DNA of 64,000 nt, from the NCBI GenBank assembly GCA_021779375.1, contig JAJYAT010000004.1, positions 61,629-125,628 on the forward strand. The letters are read 5' to 3'. Every line of letters starts with the position of its first letter. Within the stretch, counting starts at the first letter, position 1. The notes beneath the pieces were generated by a model, which was given only the letters and a program-made list of their open reading frames with translations, made no database searches and was not told the DNA's origin. Made by a program: the position numbers and the translations under genes. Source of the stretch: a bacterium (GTDB taxonomy: Bacteria > Patescibacteriota > Gracilibacteria > JAHISY01). Below, piece after piece: positions 16,378 through 25,360 of this stretch.

Positions 16378-18741
16378 TTAAATTTTGGAAAATTTAGATT
16401 TGGGTTTGCGGATGTGTCCGCCTTTCAGCAGTTGAATAAAAATTTTCGCGAGCTCTGGATCGAATTGTTTACCGCTGCCAATCTCGAGTTCGCGAATGGC
16501 TTCGAGGCGATTCATTTTGCGACCGTAGCTGCGGCGGGTAATCATCGCGTCGTAAGCGTCGGCGATGGCGACGATGCGCGCTTCGAGCAGAATTTTTTTG
16601 CCGACGATACGGTCAGGGTAGCCCGAGCCGTCCCAGCGTTCGTGGTGCTCACGGATGGCTGCTGCCGCGGCTTCCAAAAATTTGGCCGACGAGACAATTT
16701 TCGCGCCGATACTTGGATGGTTTTCCAGCTCGCGCGTTTCGCTTTCGCTGAGTGCGGTGCGTTTTTGTAAAACTGACTGATCGACGGCAACTTTGCCGAC
16801 ATCGTGCAGCAGTCCGGCGTAGCGCAGATTGGTGAGCGTTTTCTTCTTCAGACCGAGCGCGCGTCCGAGCTTCACCGCATAGCCTGCGACGCGGACAGAG
16901 TGACCGCGTGTGTAAATGTCTTTTTCTTCGATGCTTGTGACGAGCGCAGAAATCAATTCGAAATGTGCTCGCTGTTCTTTTTCGCGCAGCTCTTGGTTAT
17001 CGCGGACTTTTTCTTCGAGCGAGTTGGAATATTTTTTTAGCTGAGTCGTCGCTGCGTTCACTTCTTTTTTTAGTTTGCGGTTGAAGCTTTCGATCTCCGC
17101 GCCCGCGCGAGCTTTAGCTACACCATTTTCGATTTGATCGCCGAGTGTGAGAAAAAAATCAAAATCACTTTTGCGGAATTTTTGTTGCTGGTCGTGTTCT
17201 GCGAAAATCATTCCCAAAATGTGTTTTCTGCCGATGAGCGGAATCAGGAGCGCGTTTCCGATTTTGAATTTTTGCAGCTCAGCGAACATTTTTTTCTGCG
17301 TATCAACCATGATGACTCGCCGCGCGCGTCCGATTTGTTCGATTTGATGCGGCAAATTGAGAGCCCTGGTTAGGTCGAGGATTTTGGCAGCCAATTCCTT
17401 TTCGAATTTTTGGGAATGCGCCACAATTTTTAATTCATGATTTCCATTGCGTGCGAAAATCAAGACGCGCCTGAAAGCGAGTTCACTTCGGAAAATGGAA
17501 ACGATTTTGTGAAAAATTTGCTGTTCATTTTTCGCTGTGCGCAGAATCTCCGAAATTTTATTAATCGCAGCGAGCTGACGAATGTAGTCGAGCGCGAAAG
17601 TGCCCTGCTCCTCAATTTTTTGTAAATTTAATTTGCGTTCTGCGAATGAGTGAATTTGCTCATTTTTTTCGCCTGCGCAGACGAAGCGATTACGTCCGGT
17701 GTGTTTCGCATGATAGAGAGCGTCATCGGCGAGACGCATCAAATCTGTGAGCGAAGCAACTTCGGGGTGCGGCAAGCTGATGCAGCCGATGCTAGCGGTG
17801 TGTCCGGTTGTTTTTTTAATTTTGCGCAGAATTCTTTGCAGGGCTTGATCGCGCTTGGCCTTGCTAAGGTTGCGAATCAAAAACGCAAATTCGTCGCCAG
17901 CGAAGCGCGCAGCGAATTCGATATCCTGATCTTTTTTTAAAATTGCGCCGAGCCTGGTGAGTAGCTGATCTCCGGCGGTGTGACCGCGGGTGTCGTTGAC
18001 GTGTTTCAAAAAATCGATGTCGAGCATTGCGTAAATAAAAGATTTATTTTTGCGGTGCAAACGTTCGCTTAAAACTTTTTGCAGAAAGCGGCGATTGGGC
18101 AGGCCGGTCAGCTGATCGTAGTGCGCTAGCTTTTCCAAAATTTCGTTTTTCGTTTTTAACTTTTTCGTCGCTTCATCAATTTTGTTTTTCAGTTCGCGAT
18201 TTACAGCCTTGATTTTTTCATCGGTAATCACGCGGCTCAAAACCAGCGCGATGTGATTCACAAACGGCATGATTTTGGTTTCGCTGTCTCTCAAATCAAT
18301 CTTGCGTCCAGAAAATAAATTATCGACCGAGACTACGCCCAAAAGTTTTTTGCCGGCTAGCATCGGGAAACCGACGGTATAGCTTGAATTGAAGTCACCA
18401 AAAAACTTTTTCAAAAGCGGCATCGTCGTGTTGCGATAGGGCTTTTTTTCCTTTAAGTAGGAAACATAATCACTGGGCAAAACTTTGCCGTCGAGCGAGG
18501 TCTGGGCTTTTTGAAATTCGGTGTCCGGTAAGTAGCTCGCCTTCGCGCCGTAATAAATTTTGCGATCTTCATCGATGAGCCAAACTCGCACGCGGTCGAA
18601 ACCAAGTTTGCGAAAAATTCGAATCGTGAAATCAATCACGTCCTTTTTACTGCGTGCTGCGCGGAGTGTTTCGCCCGTAATTTTGAGGTCGTGCAAAACA
18701 GACTTGGCTTCGTCGGCATTTGTATCGCGAGAGTCTTTCAC
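16378..18741 (-). CDS. GAF-GGDEF-GAF-HD-GYP cyclic-di-GMP turnover protein
   Basis: 787 residues. Order: GAF-like sensor (about 20-170), coiled coil (about 175-205), GGDEF domain (about 205-365) with DIDFLKHVND and active-site loop ARFAGDEF at 279-285, second GAF (about 390-560), coiled coil, and HD-GYP phosphodiesterase (about 595-770) with LLHDVGK, REHHERWDGSGYP and IADAYDAM. All the main metal ligands of HD-GYP are present. The cyclase motif is AGDEF, an accepted functional variant; I see no RxxD inhibitory site. No signal peptide or membrane helix, so cytoplasmic. Starts with GTG 6 nt after TAAAAT (18748-18753), with a TTGAAG 17 bp further up. Divergent from argS, co-directional with holA. 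Confidence 0.92.
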   Translation of the reverse strand: MKDSRDTNADEAKSVLHDLKITGETLRAARSKKDVIDFTIRIFRKLGFDRVRVWLIDEDRKIYYGAKASYLPDTEFQKAQTSLDGKVLPSDYVSYLKEKKPYRNTTMPLLKKFFGDFNSSYTVGFPMLAGKKLLGVVSVDNLFSGRKIDLRDSETKIMPFVNHIALVLSRVITDEKIKAVNRELKNKIDEATKKLKTKNEILEKLAHYDQLTGLPNRRFLQKVLSERLHRKNKSFIYAMLDIDFLKHVNDTRGHTAGDQLLTRLGAILKKDQDIEFAARFAGDEFAFLIRNLSKAKRDQALQRILRKIKKTTGHTASIGCISLPHPEVASLTDLMRLADDALYHAKHTGRNRFVCAGEKNEQIHSFAERKLNLQKIEEQGTFALDYIRQLAAINKISEILRTAKNEQQIFHKIVSIFRSELAFRRVLIFARNGNHELKIVAHSQKFEKELAAKILDLTRALNLPHQIEQIGRARRVIMVDTQKKMFAELQKFKIGNALLIPLIGRKHILGMIFAEHDQQQKFRKSDFDFFLTLGDQIENGVAKARAGAEIESFNRKLKKEVNAATTQLKKYSNSLEEKVRDNQELREKEQRAHFELISALVTSIEEKDIYTRGHSVRVAGYAVKLGRALGLKKKTLTNLRYAGLLHDVGKVAVDQSVLQKRTALSESETRELENHPSIGAKIVSSAKFLEAAAAAIREHHERWDGSGYPDRIVGKKILLEARIVAIADAYDAMITRRSYGRKMNRLEAIRELEIGSGKQFDPELAKIFIQLLKGGHIRKPKSKFSKI

Positions 18742-18747
18742 CGCTTG

Positions 18748-18792
18748 ATTTTATGGTTTCCAGCTGCCGACTTCAACAAACTCCGCTAAAAT
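18748..18792. promoter_or_regulatory. Divergent leaderless promoters, GGDEF gene / argS
   Basis: Minus-strand TAAAAT at 18748-18753 (6 nt to GTG 18741) and plus-strand TAAAAT at 18787-18792 (6 nt, CCTCGC, to ATG 18799). Both fit the same rule, with 57 bp between the start codons. Confidence 0.6.
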
Positions 18793-18798
18793 CCTCGC

Positions 18799-20616
18799 AT
18801 GTTTGCCACGATTCAAAAGATAGTTTCCGACGCACTTCCTGCGAAAATCGACTTCACGCTCGAGACACCGCCGGATTCGCAATTTGGCGATCTCGCGACG
18901 AATGCGGCGCTGATTCTCGCTAAACAACTCGGTAAGAACCCACGCGAGCTGGCGACCGAAATTGCTGCGAAAATTTCCGCGAGCGAGCTAGTGGCGAAAA
19001 CTGAGATTGCCGGTCCGGGATTTATCAATATATTTCTAAAAGACTCGGTAATCTGGGAAGCGGCGCGCCAAAAAATCGAACCAAAAGAAGTAAGCAAAAA
19101 TTCTCCTTTGATCGTCGTCGATTTCGGTGGCGAGAATATCGCGAAGCCGATGTCAGTCGGGCATCTTCGTTCTAACATCATCGGACAAGCTCTCTGCAAT
19201 ATCTACAAATTCATCGGCTGGCGTATCGTCGGCGATAATCACCTCGGCGATTGGGGCACACAGTTTGGAAAGCTAATCGTGGCGTGGAAGAAATGGGCAG
19301 GAGATAAAGATCCGACAGAGGCGACGATTCAAGAGTTAAATGATTTGTACGTTCGCTTTCATGAGGAGGCGGAGAAGAATCCAGAGTTAGAGGATGAAGC
19401 AAGGGAAACTTTCGCAAAATTAGAAAAAGACCAATTAGATTTTTTGGCGACAAAATCAGTAGATGAGAAACGCAGGATAAAAGCTGAAAGCAGAGAATGG
19501 GCTTTGTGGACAGAGTTTATAAAAAATAGCATGAGAGAGTTTTATAAAACTCGTCAAAGACTTGGGGTTCAATTTCCTGAAAAAAATTTTCCCGAAGATG
19601 AAAACGGAAATCTTTTAATATGGGATCAATGGAATCAGGTAATTCCATATTATTGTCAGATTGGAGAAAGCGATTATTTGCAAGATTTAGCGAAAAATAT
19701 TGAAGAGCTACTTGATGGTAAAGTTGCCCAAGAAAGTGAAGGCGCCATAGTCGTTTCTTTTGAAGAAGAGGGTTGGGGACCATTACTTTTTCGTAAATCA
19801 GATGGCTCGACTTTGTATGCTACGCGTGATTTGGCTGCGATTGAATTTCGAATTAAAAATTTCAATCCTCAAAAAATAGTCTATGCGGTTGGCTCAGACC
19901 AAGAACTTTATTTTAAGCAACTTTTTAAGGTGGCTAATGATTTTTTCCCGAAAGGTGATGAACCATTGAAAGTTCCCGAATTGGTTCACGCGAAGTTTGG
20001 GATGGTGCGGTTGCCAGAGGGGAAGATGAGCACGCGGAAAGGACGCGTGATTAGATTGGAAAAATTACTCGATGAGGCACACGAGAAAATGGTAAAAATT
20101 TTAAAAGATAAGAGCCCTGATTTATCGCCGGAAGAGCGAGAAGTGCTCGCCGAGCAAATCGGAATAGGAGCGGTCAAATTCGCCGACCTCGGTCACGGTC
20201 GCGAGTCCGATATTACTTTCACTTGGGAATCCGCTCTTTCCTTCGAGGGTTACGCTGCGCCGTATCTCATGTACACCCATGCTCGCGCTTGCTCCATTTC
20301 ACGCAAAGCCGGCGAATTTACTCTGCCGCAAAACATTGAAAAATTCTCCACTCCGATTGAGAGACAGCTCGCCTTAAAATTAGACAAATTCGTAGGAGTC
20401 GTCGAAGAAGCTGCACAGAGCTATCACCTCCATCTCATCGCGACTTACATTTATGAGCTGGCGCAAGATTTCAATAACTTCTATCACAAATCTCGCGTGC
20501 TGAACGCTGAGAGTGAAGAACTCAAACGACTGCGTCTCGGTTTGGTGAAGCAGACAGCGGGAATCATAAAAACAGGACTTGGGCTGCTCGGTATCGAGGC
20601 ACCTGAAAAAATGTAA
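18799..20616 (+). CDS. argS: Arginyl-tRNA synthetase
   Basis: 605 residues. Class I synthetase. N-terminal tRNA-binding domain, then VDFGGENIAKPMSVGHLRS with the HIGH-type site GHLRS, DNHLGDWGTQFGK, the KMSK-type loop PEGKMSTRKG, and the C-terminal anticodon-binding DALR domain. TAAAAT lies 6 nt before the ATG. Base composition is not uniform: by hand count line 18841-18900 is 35/60 G+C and line 20161-20220 is 33/60, but lines 19501-19560 and 19621-19680 are about 19/60 and 21/60, with many AGA and TTG codons. The reading frame is intact, so the protein should be functional. Confidence 0.97.
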   Translation: MFATIQKIVSDALPAKIDFTLETPPDSQFGDLATNAALILAKQLGKNPRELATEIAAKISASELVAKTEIAGPGFINIFLKDSVIWEAARQKIEPKEVSKNSPLIVVDFGGENIAKPMSVGHLRSNIIGQALCNIYKFIGWRIVGDNHLGDWGTQFGKLIVAWKKWAGDKDPTEATIQELNDLYVRFHEEAEKNPELEDEARETFAKLEKDQLDFLATKSVDEKRRIKAESREWALWTEFIKNSMREFYKTRQRLGVQFPEKNFPEDENGNLLIWDQWNQVIPYYCQIGESDYLQDLAKNIEELLDGKVAQESEGAIVVSFEEEGWGPLLFRKSDGSTLYATRDLAAIEFRIKNFNPQKIVYAVGSDQELYFKQLFKVANDFFPKGDEPLKVPELVHAKFGMVRLPEGKMSTRKGRVIRLEKLLDEAHEKMVKILKDKSPDLSPEEREVLAEQIGIGAVKFADLGHGRESDITFTWESALSFEGYAAPYLMYTHARACSISRKAGEFTLPQNIEKFSTPIERQLALKLDKFVGVVEEAAQSYHLHLIATYIYELAQDFNNFYHKSRVLNAESEELKRLRLGLVKQTAGIIKTGLGLLGIEAPEKM

Positions 20617-20621
20617 CCGCA

Positions 20622-20649
20622 GTAGAAACGTTGCATGCAACGTTTCTAC
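20622..20649. repeat. Perfect 28-bp palindrome
   Basis: GTAGAAACGTTGCA followed at once by its exact reverse complement. It lies 5 bp after the argS stop and is not followed by a T run, so it is not a classic terminator. It shares its arm with the hairpin at 10794-10828. Confidence 0.85.
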
Positions 20650-20676
20650 GAATTATTTACGGATTGGTATTTTTTT

Positions 20677-20703
20677 GGATCCCCGCTTTCGCGGGGATGA
20701 CAA
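20677..20703. repeat. dRS3-like dispersed repeat, intact copy
   Basis: ATCCCCGCTTTCGCGGGGAT is a perfect hairpin, flanked by GG before and GACA after. A second partial right arm (GGCGGGGACGACAAATGG) follows. The same layout is found at 26265-26290. Confidence 0.8.
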
Positions 20704-20750
20704 AATGAGGGCGGGGACGACAAATGGTAGCGCCGAAGTGACGAATGGAT

Positions 20751-21524
20751 TTACGAGAATTTTAATTCAAGTGAAATCGGGCAGTGGTCGCTGCCTAAGA
20801 CTTCATTGTGGATTTCGGCGCGCGTGATATTTTTGCGCAGTTCGGCCGAGACGAAAAAACTGTCGATACGCCAGCCGACATTCCGCTCGCGCGCGCCTGA
20901 GCGCACACTCCACCAGGAATATTTCACTTCGTTCGGATGCAGTTCGCGAAACGTGTCGAGATAATTTTTGGCAATTAATTTATCAAGCCACTTGCGCTCA
21001 ATCGGCAGGAAACCAGAAATTTTTTCATTCTCCTGCGGTCGAGCGAGATCAATCTCGCGGTGGGCGGTATTAATATCGCCACAAAAAACGATTGGTTTCT
21101 GCTTGCGCAGTTTTTCAATCAGCTTCAAAAATTCCTCGTAAAATTCAAGTTTAAAACGCAGACGCGCGTCGCTCATTTTTCCATTTGGAAAATAAACATT
21201 CAGAAAATAAAACTCAGGAAATTCGGCGAGCAAGATGCGACCCTCGCCATTTAAAACTGGCGCAGTGAATTCAGTTTGAACTTTGAGTGGCTCAATTTTC
21301 GCGTAAAGCGCGACGCCGGAATAGCCAGGTCGAGCTGCGGAATTCCAAAAGCTGCGGTAGCCATCGGGCGTGAGCAGATTCGCGCCGAGCTGATTCGGCG
21401 CGGCTTTCGTTTCCTGAATCGCGATGAGATCGGCAGGCGATTTCGCGAGCCATTCGAGAAAACCCTTTTTCGCGACGGCGCGAATTCCGTTGACGTTCCA
21501 CGAAATGAGAGAAGTGGATTTCAT
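20751..21524 (-). CDS. xth: Exodeoxyribonuclease III / AP endonuclease
   Basis: 257 residues. Cleaves abasic sites in base excision repair. Signatures: LISWNVNGIRA, IQETKA (metal Glu), YSGVALYAK, FCGDINTAH (Asp/Asn), WRIDSFFVS and the catalytic GSDHCPI. TAAAAT lies 19 nt before the ATG. Monocistronic; convergent with argS across the repeat cluster. Confidence 0.96.
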   Translation of the reverse strand: MKSTSLISWNVNGIRAVAKKGFLEWLAKSPADLIAIQETKAAPNQLGANLLTPDGYRSFWNSAARPGYSGVALYAKIEPLKVQTEFTAPVLNGEGRILLAEFPEFYFLNVYFPNGKMSDARLRFKLEFYEEFLKLIEKLRKQKPIVFCGDINTAHREIDLARPQENEKISGFLPIERKWLDKLIAKNYLDTFRELHPNEVKYSWWSVRSGARERNVGWRIDSFFVSAELRKNITRAEIHNEVLGSDHCPISLELKFS

Positions 21525-21546
21525 TTAATTGAATAATGTCACGATT

Positions 21547-22080
21547 TTAATCGAATAGATTAGAGCACATAGAAGCACTTGGTGACATTTTTATAACTGG
21601 TCCTTTCAGGTCGGCTTGCATACAAAATAACATTTTAGATTCAGATCTTTTGATATAGCACCTAATGATTCTTGGATCATCAATTTTGAATTCGGTTTCC
21701 TCGATTAGCTTTTGTAAGCAATCGACGAATGAATCTCTCTGGGAGATAATTTTTTCATCTTCGAATTTAAGCTTCAAATTATCCAGAACAATCAATAACC
21801 TTCTCATCACATCATCGCGGAGAAAGACTGGTGGTAAGCCACGAATTTGCCCACCTCTTTCAGAAACCGAAAGAAAATTATTTACGAAGGTAAAAATATG
21901 ATTAAAAGAGACGCCCCTGTCTCGTCCATCGCTATGAGTAATAAAATTTGAAAGATCTAATAAGATTTGATCTTTAGAAAAACATGGTCTTAGCCATACA
22001 AACAATAAGCCGATATCGCTGCAGGTGAAATTACCATCTGTAATTTTATTGATAATTTCTTGGATTTTCTCAGTTTTCAT
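21547..22080 (-). CDS. Hypothetical protein, AT-rich gene
   Basis: 177 residues from the ATG at 22080; an ATG at 22113 is in frame but the TAGAAT box (22089-22094) lies 8 nt before 22080. Not recognised. Mostly helical and soluble, with no signal peptide; N-terminal MKTEKIQEIINKITDG and a charged middle (LKLKFEDEKIISQRDSF). Three of its six Cys fall in the last third. Much lower GC than xth, and it lies between xth and a tRNA gene, a typical insertion neighbourhood. Confidence 0.55.
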   Translation of the reverse strand: MKTEKIQEIINKITDGNFTCSDIGLLFVWLRPCFSKDQILLDLSNFITHSDGRDRGVSFNHIFTFVNNFLSVSERGGQIRGLPPVFLRDDVMRRLLIVLDNLKLKFEDEKIISQRDSFVDCLQKLIEETEFKIDDPRIIRCYIKRSESKMLFCMQADLKGPVIKMSPSASMCSNLFD

Positions 22081-22120
22081 TTGTTCGGATTCTAAAATAG
22101 TTTTTGATGACAAAAACCTT

Positions 22121-22210
22121 TGGCGGAGGGGGTGGGGATCGAACCCACGAGACCCTTGCGGGTCTGACAGTTTTCAAGACTGTTGCCATCGACCACTCGG
22201 CCACCCCTCC
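22121..22210 (-). tRNA. tRNA-Ser (anticodon TGA)
   Basis: 90 nt with encoded CCA (22121-22123). Acceptor GGAGGGG pairs with CCCCTCC; anticodon loop CTTGAAA carries TGA (22174-22176); the T arm contains GGTTCGATCC; a long variable arm (GACCCGCAAGGGTC) is diagnostic of a class II tRNA such as Ser. Confidence 0.97.
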
Positions 22211-22280
22211 GTGCGGATGATTTTACAATAAAAGAATGCAGAAACGCGATTGATTATGTTGCTACCGAGAGGGATGACAG

Positions 22281-23450
22281 TTATGAATATTTTTCAGCTG
22301 ATTCAGTTTTCACAAAGCTCAGAAAAATCATCGCGAGTATAGTCAGTCCGAGCGAGACGACGAAGGGAATTGTCATGCCGAAAGTGTCCCAAAGAATTCC
22401 CGCGCCGAGCGAAGCGGGTAGAGCCGCCAAGCCGACTGCCATCTGATAACCGCCGAGTGCGCTGGCGCGTAGGTCGGGTGGAGCGAGTTCTGCGACGAAA
22501 GCTTTTTGAACCGGTTGCAGCGCGCCCTGGTGTAGACCGTAGGCTATGAAGATTGCGATGATCGCGACAAAGCCATTCAAAAAAATCGCGCTGACACAAA
22601 CCAGAATCCAGCAAAATAGCGCGAGCAAAAAAACCGGCTTGCGTCCGATGCGGTCGGCGAGTTTGCCGAATGGCAGCGAGGTGAGTGAGGCGATGGCTGT
22701 GAACGCGAGGTAGAGCATTGGCAGAGTCGCTGGCGCGAAGCCTTCGTTTTTCGCGAAGATCAAAAGGAAAGAATAGCTGAAGGCGCCGCTGGCGAAAATC
22801 ACGCTTGCCCACAAAACGATTTGAAAATTGCGCGAGAGATGGCGAAAACTAATGCCTTTGAAAACTTTTAGCTTCGCGACGGGCCGTTCTTTCACGAAAA
22901 ATAAAATTAGTGCGACGCTCAAAAATGACGGAATCGCGGCGAGCAGAAACAGATGCTGGTAGCCCAAATAATTCAGCAAAAAAATCGTCGTCAAAATTCC
23001 GCAGACCGCGCCGAGATTATCCATCATCCTGAGCAGTCCGAAATTGCGACCGCGATTGCGGTCGGTCGAAAGATCAGCGACGATGGCGTCGCGTGGCGCG
23101 CCGCGCATTTTGCCCGCACGATCGAGGATGCGAAAGGGAATCAGCCAAGGCCAAAATTTGGTGAAGGCGTAGCCAAGTCGCGAGATGCCGCCGAAGAGAT
23201 AACCCGTCCAAATAAAAACTTTGCGCCGCTGCCATTTGTCAGAAAAATAGCCGCTCACGGCTTGCGAGATACTCACGATGGCGTCGCCGATGCCGTCGAC
23301 CAGACCGAGCACGCTCATGTCAGCGCCGAGCACGGTCGTCACAAAAATCGGCCAAATCGGATAAATCATGTCGCTGCCGAAATCATTCAAAAACGAGGCG
23401 GCGGCGAAAGTGCGAATTTCGGTCGAAGTTTTGGGTTTCGACTTCTCCAT
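22281..23450 (-). CDS. Major facilitator superfamily transporter
   Basis: 389 residues, about 12 membrane helices. The loop motif GYFSDKWQRRKVFIW after helix 2 and its echo FGKLADRIGRKPVFLL in the second half are the MFS signatures. Related sequences are drug or unknown-substrate carriers; no substrate can be read from sequence. It starts 3 bp after the SLH gene, so the two are one unit. Confidence 0.9.
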   Translation of the reverse strand: MEKSKPKTSTEIRTFAAASFLNDFGSDMIYPIWPIFVTTVLGADMSVLGLVDGIGDAIVSISQAVSGYFSDKWQRRKVFIWTGYLFGGISRLGYAFTKFWPWLIPFRILDRAGKMRGAPRDAIVADLSTDRNRGRNFGLLRMMDNLGAVCGILTTIFLLNYLGYQHLFLLAAIPSFLSVALILFFVKERPVAKLKVFKGISFRHLSRNFQIVLWASVIFASGAFSYSFLLIFAKNEGFAPATLPMLYLAFTAIASLTSLPFGKLADRIGRKPVFLLALFCWILVCVSAIFLNGFVAIIAIFIAYGLHQGALQPVQKAFVAELAPPDLRASALGGYQMAVGLAALPASLGAGILWDTFGMTIPFVVSLGLTILAMIFLSFVKTESAEKYS

Positions 23451-23453
23451 TTT

Positions 23454-24932
23454 TTAATTGCCGAGGGCGCGCCAGACTAGCTCTGCGATGAAGCCGCGAT
23501 TTTCGGCTTTGTCGTAATCTTTCGCTTCACCAGTACGCAGAACATCTTTCGCGAGTGCGGCATTCACGAAGGGCGTGTACCAAGCCCCGCTCGTCGCAGT
23601 CACTGGCCAACCGAAAGCACTCACTAGAATTTTCAGTGCTTCGGCGCGATTGATCGGATTAGCCGGTCGGAATTTGCCGTCAGAATATCCGCCCACCCAG
23701 CCGCGCGATTTTGCGTAGCAAATATAGGGCGCGAACCATTCGCTGCCGACATCCGGAAAGCAATTCGTGCCGGAGATGGCGAGATTTTTGTCTTTGGTCG
23801 CACCGACCAAAATTTTCAAAAACTCTGCGCGATTAATTTGCAGATCTGCTCCGAAAGTTCCATTCGCATAGCCGGCAATTATTCCGAGTTTAGTCAGTCC
23901 GAGGATTGCGGCGAGGTGCGCGTTCGTTGGCGAGATATCCGAAAAAGGTGATTGGATGATATTGACGCCGACATCGCCCGTCGTCCAAGAAACGAAGACG
24001 CGTGAACCGTCGTCTTTCACAAATGAGTAGGTGCGACTTTTTTGCATTTCAGTTGGCGCTTTCGGCAAACCGAAAACCGAGCTGCCCGCTGCCTTGTAAT
24101 TTGCTTCTGGATTAAAACAGCTAGTCGCAATCGGGCAATAATTCTCTCCGCTCATTGTGAGGTTTTCGAATTTTGCGCCGACGAGCGAGTGGGCGAGATT
24201 ATTCCAAGTCGTGACGGCTTCGTCGGGAAGCGCAAACCCCGCGATATTTGAATAGCTGACGCGCTTCACATCTGATCCGAGCAACATCACGAGTTCCTTA
24301 ATCGCGAAATTACTTTGTTCGGTCGTGCTCACCGCGGCTTGGTCTTCGTATTGCGTCGGCGAGAAACCGAAACCGGTCACCCAGATTGGTTTTTCGCAGC
24401 CGGCATCTTTCAGAATCTGGCGGTAAAAATTCACCCACTGCTCGACGGTGTAATTGGCATTCTTCTCCGCATTGACTTCATCCGGTGCGACGCCGAAGTG
24501 GAAAGGGTGGAAGGCGAGCACATCGAATTTTTCGCAGGCGCCGTCGAGCTTCAAAAAGGCTTTCAACCAAGCGTAATCGTAACCACCGAGACTACCGAGA
24601 ACTGTGTCGGTCGTTTTGTCTGTCAGCTCGCCGAGGGTTTTGTCCAAGAAATCAGAATAATTCAGTGCGCGCGCCGTGGTCGTGAGACCGAGTCCGCGCG
24701 ACTCCCTATTGGGCATGTCGCAAATCTCATTCGCAAAAATCGTGCGATCGGCATTGCGATAAAACATCACCGCTTGATTGTCGCTGTCCCAACAGCCGGT
24801 GATGACGCGGGGGTTTTGCTCGTCAATCTGAATATTGCCGGCGGAGTCGATGATGAGATCGACAGGCGTCGCCGCCAAAACAGGCGCGAATGAAAGGACG
24901 AACGCGAGGAAAGAGGTGAGTGCTTTTTTCAT
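23454..24932 (-). CDS. SLH-domain surface protein with glycosidase-like barrel remnant
   Basis: 492 residues, secreted: signal peptide (KKALTSFLAFVLSFAPVLAA). Residues about 90-270 look like part of a glycoside-hydrolase TIM barrel (FDVLAFHPFHFGV, then CEKPIWVTGFGFSP). In active clan A enzymes the second motif normally reads KPIWVTEFG with the catalytic Glu; here it is Gly. Residues about 330-490 hold two clear S-layer homology repeats (FSDISPTNAHLAAILGL ... INRAEFLKIL; CFPDVGSEWFAPYIC ... INRAEALKIL) and a third weaker one. Starts leaderless: TAGAAT (24939-24944), 6 nt, ATG. Confidence 0.85.
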   Translation of the reverse strand: MKKALTSFLAFVLSFAPVLAATPVDLIIDSAGNIQIDEQNPRVITGCWDSDNQAVMFYRNADRTIFANEICDMPNRESRGLGLTTTARALNYSDFLDKTLGELTDKTTDTVLGSLGGYDYAWLKAFLKLDGACEKFDVLAFHPFHFGVAPDEVNAEKNANYTVEQWVNFYRQILKDAGCEKPIWVTGFGFSPTQYEDQAAVSTTEQSNFAIKELVMLLGSDVKRVSYSNIAGFALPDEAVTTWNNLAHSLVGAKFENLTMSGENYCPIATSCFNPEANYKAAGSSVFGLPKAPTEMQKSRTYSFVKDDGSRVFVSWTTGDVGVNIIQSPFSDISPTNAHLAAILGLTKLGIIAGYANGTFGADLQINRAEFLKILVGATKDKNLAISGTNCFPDVGSEWFAPYICYAKSRGWVGGYSDGKFRPANPINRAEALKILVSAFGWPVTATSGAWYTPFVNAALAKDVLRTGEAKDYDKAENRGFIAELVWRALGN

Positions 24933-24986
24933 GCGCCGATTCTAGAACAAATTTTGTGTTCTATCAATCGAGCTCATTACTCCAAG

Positions 24987-25304
24987 CTAGTCGGCAATCT
25001 TCTCACCAAGGAGAGAATGAATTTTGGCTTTATCCTCTTCGGATTTGAAAACGATCAAATCTACTTTTTTGGATTGTTTAGCACTATTTGGGCAAGCTTG
25101 CCCCCTCAAAGAACATTTTTTATCGTCGCCGACCATTGGGCATTTGAGATCTTCAAATCTTTCTAAAGTTAGTGAATCTAAGTCAGGTATTGCCAAGGTT
25201 ATAATCTCGTTACCCTCGAGTGCTTCGCACAAAAGAATTCTGACATGCCCTATTATTGCTAGCTCCTTTAGCTGAGCCGAGCCAAGCTTGAGTGAATCAG
25301 GCAT
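24987..25304 (-). CDS. Hypothetical small protein
   Basis: 105 residues from ATG 25304. Not recognised. Four Cys in a cluster around residues 54-71 (KCPMVGDDKKCSLRGQACPN) could bind a metal, but the pattern is not a known finger. TAATAT (25331-25336) lies 26 nt before the ATG; the leader contains TATTTTTAATTTTTA, shared with the gene at 37067-37339. Confidence 0.55.
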   Translation of the reverse strand: MPDSLKLGSAQLKELAIIGHVRILLCEALEGNEIITLAIPDLDSLTLERFEDLKCPMVGDDKKCSLRGQACPNSAKQSKKVDLIVFKSEEDKAKIHSLLGEKIAD

Positions 25305-25360
25305 AAAAATTAAAAATAAAATAAGTTGACATATTAACTTACAATTTTTAATTGTCAAGT

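Noticed and set aside
22121..22210. Integration site at tRNA-Ser
   Set aside because: An AT-rich unknown gene lies next to it, but no integrase or direct repeat of the tRNA end is visible.
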